Positions 61,484 to 64,000 of a stretch of DNA of 64,000 nucleotides are shown one piece after another (the stretch's first letter is position 1; every line of letters begins with the position of its first letter). The notes under the pieces are model-generated. The model ran no database searches and had not been told where the DNA came from. It saw only the letters and a list, made by a program, of their open reading frames with translations. Made by a program: the position numbers and the translations under genes. This DNA comes from Sphingomonas aracearum (GTDB lineage: Bacteria > Pseudomonadota > Alphaproteobacteria > Sphingomonadales > Sphingomonadaceae): the NCBI RefSeq assembly GCF_003345355.1, contig NZ_QQNB01000002.1:930001-994000 (forward strand), written 5' to 3'.

Positions 61484-62740
61484 ATGCATGCACCGTTGAG
61501 CCCCCCGCGCCGGCAGACCAGCCGTCGCGTCCTCTGGGCAGCCATTGCCGTCCTTCTCCTGCTGATCGCCCTCGCCATCGGGCTGCGCCTTGCGCACCGG
61601 GGCAGCAGCGTGACGCAGATGGTGCCGCCCAAGCCCGTCGGCGGGCCGGTGGTGCAGGACACGCCCGCGCGCGTCGATTACAAGCGCCTGCAGGAACGCA
61701 TCGCGCTGTTGATGCAGGATCGGGACACCGTTGGCCTGGCAGTGGGCGCGGTGGAGCGCGGCAAGGTGCGCTTTCTCGGCGGTTTCGGCGAAACGGAGGC
61801 CGGCTCGGGCGATCGGGTGACGCCCGACACCGTGTTCCGCTGGGCATCGCTCTCGAAGGGCGTGGCCGCCACCCTCGTCGCCAGACTGGCCGAGCAGAAG
61901 CGGCTCTCGCTCGAAGCGCCGCTCCGGTCGATGGGCACGAGCCTTACCCTGCCCGGCGACTGGAGCCGGGTGACCGTCGCCAACCTCCTGTCCCACCGCG
62001 TGGGCGTGGTGCGCAACGCCTGGGACGACCGGCTGGAGGCGGGCGAGGATCCGGCGCTGATCCGCAGCCAGCTCGGCACCCTGCCGCTCTATTGCAAGCC
62101 GGGCACCTGCTACGCCTATCAGAACATCGCCTATGACGCCTCGTCGGAGATCGTGCGGCGCGTGACCGGCGGCAGCTATGCGGATGCCGCCCACCGGCTG
62201 CTGTTCGGACCGCTGGGCATGTCCAGCGCCACGATCGGCCGCCAGGGCCTGGAAACCGCGCCGAGCTGGGCGCGGCCGCACCATCCGGGCAAGCACGAGA
62301 TCCACAACAACGACATCTATTACAACATTCCGGCGGCCGGCGGCGTGAACTCGTCGATCAAGGACCTCACCCGCTGGATGCTGGCGCAGATGGGCGGCGC
62401 GCCTACCGTTCTGTCCCCTGCCGTGCTGGAGGAACTGCACCGCCCGCGCGTGTCGACGCCGCCGCACGGCGCGCGTGGGGCGATGGATCGCGCGCTGACC
62501 AATGCGCACTACGGCCTGGGCTGGCGCAGCTTCGATTATGCCGGGCACCATCTGGTCGGCCATCGCGGCTCCGTCGACGGTTACGGCTCGCTGATCCTGT
62601 TCGATCCACAGGACCGCAGCGGCATCGTGATGCTGTGGAACGACACGCGGCAGACGCCGTCACGGCTGCAGCTGGAATTCTTCGACATGCTCTACGGCCT
62701 GCCGCCGATCGACTGGCTGGACCTCAAGCCGCGCAAGTGA
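61484..62740 (+). CDS. Class C beta-lactamase-like serine hydrolase
   Basis: The protein has 418 residues from the ATG at 61484 (GTG at 61472 possible). An N-terminal helix (SRRVLWAAIAVLLLLIALAIGL) anchors or exports it. The serine motif SLSK (SxxK, Ser near 122), YQN (YxN) near 211 and HRG near the C terminus (LVGHRGSVDGYGS) are the three penicillin-binding/esterase motifs. It may be an esterase, peptidase or beta-lactamase; motifs alone cannot decide. Confidence 0.87.
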   Translation: MHAPLSPPRRQTSRRVLWAAIAVLLLLIALAIGLRLAHRGSSVTQMVPPKPVGGPVVQDTPARVDYKRLQERIALLMQDRDTVGLAVGAVERGKVRFLGGFGETEAGSGDRVTPDTVFRWASLSKGVAATLVARLAEQKRLSLEAPLRSMGTSLTLPGDWSRVTVANLLSHRVGVVRNAWDDRLEAGEDPALIRSQLGTLPLYCKPGTCYAYQNIAYDASSEIVRRVTGGSYADAAHRLLFGPLGMSSATIGRQGLETAPSWARPHHPGKHEIHNNDIYYNIPAAGGVNSSIKDLTRWMLAQMGGAPTVLSPAVLEELHRPRVSTPPHGARGAMDRALTNAHYGLGWRSFDYAGHHLVGHRGSVDGYGSLILFDPQDRSGIVMLWNDTRQTPSRLQLEFFDMLYGLPPIDWLDLKPRK

Positions 62741-62745
62741 CCCTC

Positions 62746-62769
62746 GGCGGGCGGGAGAAACCGCCCGCC
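62746..62769. terminator. Bidirectional hairpin between convergent genes
   Basis: A perfect 9-bp stem, GGCGGGCGG / CCGCCCGCC, with a GAGAAA loop lies between the serine hydrolase and the next minus-strand gene. There is no strong T-tract on either side. Confidence 0.65.
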
Positions 62770-62788
62770 CCGCTTTGGCTGATCCGGT

Positions 62789-63100
62789 TCAGCAGTCCGC
62801 CGTCGTCCCGAAGGCGAGCGCATCCGCCGGTCCGACTTCCTGCTCGCCGGCGAACAGATGATCGAGACGGTCCTTGATCTCCGAACGGTAGCGCTCGCAC
62901 GAGATCGCGCGCGGCGCGGCCAGCGAGACGTCGGCGGCGATGGCGCCCTTGATCCGCTCCAGCGCCGCGTCGTTCAGGACGCCGGCCCGTTGAAGTTCGA
63001 TGCACAGCTGGACGAAGCCCACTGCCGTCGCCTGCGCCCGCAGGCCGACGTTCATCACGTCGAAATGCAGCTTCTTCTGCTTTTCGTAGGTCGAGGTCAT
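62789..63100 (-). CDS. Hypothetical protein
   Basis: The protein has 103 residues from the ATG at 63100, with a GGAGAG site just upstream. It starts TSTYEKQKKLHFDVMNVGLRAQATAVGFVQLC and appears mostly helical, with three cysteines and no signal peptide. I recognise no family. It lies 58 bases downstream of an efflux gene on the same strand. Confidence 0.65.
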   Translation of the reverse strand: MTSTYEKQKKLHFDVMNVGLRAQATAVGFVQLCIELQRAGVLNDAALERIKGAIAADVSLAAPRAISCERYRSEIKDRLDHLFAGEQEVGPADALAFGTTADC

Positions 63101-63158
63101 GCAACTCTCCTTTGGTCGACCGCGGCGGGGTATTCCCCGCTCGCCGCCTACCATGGGC

Positions 63159-64000
63159 TCAATTGAGGCCGCCGCCAAGAGAACGATAGAGTTCCACGAG
63201 GTTGCTGGCCTGGGTCAGCCGGGTCGTCACGAGCTGCTGCTGCGCCGCATAGGCGGTGCGTTGCGCGTCCAGCGTGGTGAAGAAGGAGTCCACCCCGGCC
63301 CGGAACCGCGCTTCCGAAAGCCGGGCGGCGACCTGGGCGGCGTTCGCGCGCTGCGACTGCGCGCCGACCTGTTCGCCGATACGCCCGCGCTGCGCCAGCG
63401 CATCGGCTACCTCCCGGAACGCGACCTGGATCGACCGCTCATAGGTGGCGAGCGCCACCTGCTGCGAGGCCCTGGCATAGGCGAGGTTGCCCGACCGACG
63501 CCCGCCATCGAAGATCGGCAGGCCGATGGAGGGGCTCGCCTGATAGGTGAAGCTGCCGTCGCCGAAGAGCCCGGACAAGGCCGTGCTGAGCGTTCCCACC
63601 AGCCCGGTCAGCGAGATGGTCGGGAAGAACGCGGCCCGCGCCGCGCCGATATTGGCGTTCTGCGCGATCAGCTGATGCTCGGCCTGCAACACGTCCGGCC
63701 GGCGCAGCAGCACGTCCGATGACAGGTTCGCCGGCAGCGCGTCGCGCGTGACCGCTTCGGTGCCGAAGCCCGCCGGCAGAAGGTCGGCCGTGACCGTGGT
63801 GCCGGCGAGCAGGTTCAGCGCGTTCTGGTCCTGCGCGACGCGGGTTTCCAGCGCCGCGATGTCGCTGCGCGCCGCCTGGAGATTGGTTTCGGCCTGGCGC
63901 ACTTCCAGTTCGGAGCCGACGCCGATGCGGAACTGCTCGCTGGTCAGCCGGAACGTCTCCTGGAACGCGCCCAGCGTCTGGCGCGACAGGCGCAGCTGCT
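63159..64000 (-). CDS. Outer-membrane efflux (TolC/NodT-type) protein, C-terminal part
   Basis: The frame stays open to the window end, so the N terminus lies beyond 64000; 280 codons are present. LLRRPDVLQAEHQLIAQNANIGAARAAFFPTISLTGL (split) is the NodT/OprM signature, with IFDGGRRSGNLAYARASQQVALATYERSIQVAFREVADAL (split) following. It forms the outer-membrane channel of an RND- or MFS-type tripartite pump, whose other genes would lie upstream, outside the window. Confidence 0.93.
   Translation of the reverse strand, partial: QLRLSRQTLGAFQETFRLTSEQFRIGVGSELEVRQAETNLQAARSDIAALETRVAQDQNALNLLAGTTVTADLLPAGFGTEAVTRDALPANLSSDVLLRRPDVLQAEHQLIAQNANIGAARAAFFPTISLTGLVGTLSTALSGLFGDGSFTYQASPSIGLPIFDGGRRSGNLAYARASQQVALATYERSIQVAFREVADALAQRGRIGEQVGAQSQRANAAQVAARLSEARFRAGVDSFFTTLDAQRTAYAAQQQLVTTRLTQASNLVELYRSLGGGLN

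Overview
The window is GC-rich (roughly two thirds G+C by eye) and reads as a chromosomal segment of an alphaproteobacterium, most likely a sphingomonad. The reasons are the COQ9/FeoAB/HWE-kinase gene content, an FlbD-type flagellar regulator beside a CtrA-like box, a metX-metW pair, a DUF4169 protein, and many palindromic intergenic repeats of types I associate with sphingomonads. The genus is inferred from content, not proven. I saw no tRNA, rRNA, CRISPR array or insertion sequence.

Layout. 1-7.7 kb (+): end of a DMT permease, COQ9, feoA-feoB behind a Fur-like box, ssb, a GAF-PAS-HWE kinase, oligopeptidase B and a thioesterase. 7.7-11.1 kb (-): gyrB and an OmpA-family protein with an EF-hand-like loop. 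11.3-15.4 kb: two small + strand genes, then a minus-strand VOC/DUF1428/SRPBCC operon divergent from an HxlR-type regulator and a ribbon-helix-helix protein. 15.4-52.7 kb: one nearly complete flagellar island. 52.8-64 kb: a lone response regulator, metX-metW, a WecG/TagA-type glycosyltransferase, a Tat-exported amine oxidase, hisC-tyrA, an FMN-dependent hydroxy-acid oxidase, a class C beta-lactamase-like hydrolase, a small hypothetical, and the edge of a TolC-like efflux gene.

Flagellar island. On the minus strand lie flgBCDEFGHIJKL followed by motA and motB. On the plus strand, starting from the same intergenic region as flgB, are a compact second stator pair (motA2-motB2), flgA, flgM-flgN, an SLT-type muramidase, flhA and fliA. 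After fliC (minus strand) come flbD and fliEFGHIJKLMNOPQR-flhB-fliD-fliS. Export apparatus, basal body, hook, filament, caps, chaperones, switch and stator are all present. No chemotaxis genes and no flhF/flhG lie in the window.

Regulation can be read from the DNA. Four sites match a strict sigma-28 pattern, TAAAG-N14-GCCGTT with an 11-base spacer between 8-base blocks: before fliC, flgM and fliD, plus a second promoter before flgB. Two exact and two near sigma-54 promoters (TGGCACG-N4-TTGCT) stand before flgB, the SLT gene, fliK (inside the end of fliJ) and motA2. A cluster of TTGCCGG half-sites lies between flgB and motA2, and a TTGCCG/CGGCAA palindrome sits next to a CtrA-like box before flbD. 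The picture is a Caulobacter-style cascade: CtrA, then FlbD with sigma-54, then FliA with FlgM, then the filament genes. Several long palindromic repeats sit inside the flagellar operons (motB/motA, flgI/flgH, flgF/flgE, fliP/fliQ, fliQ/fliR).
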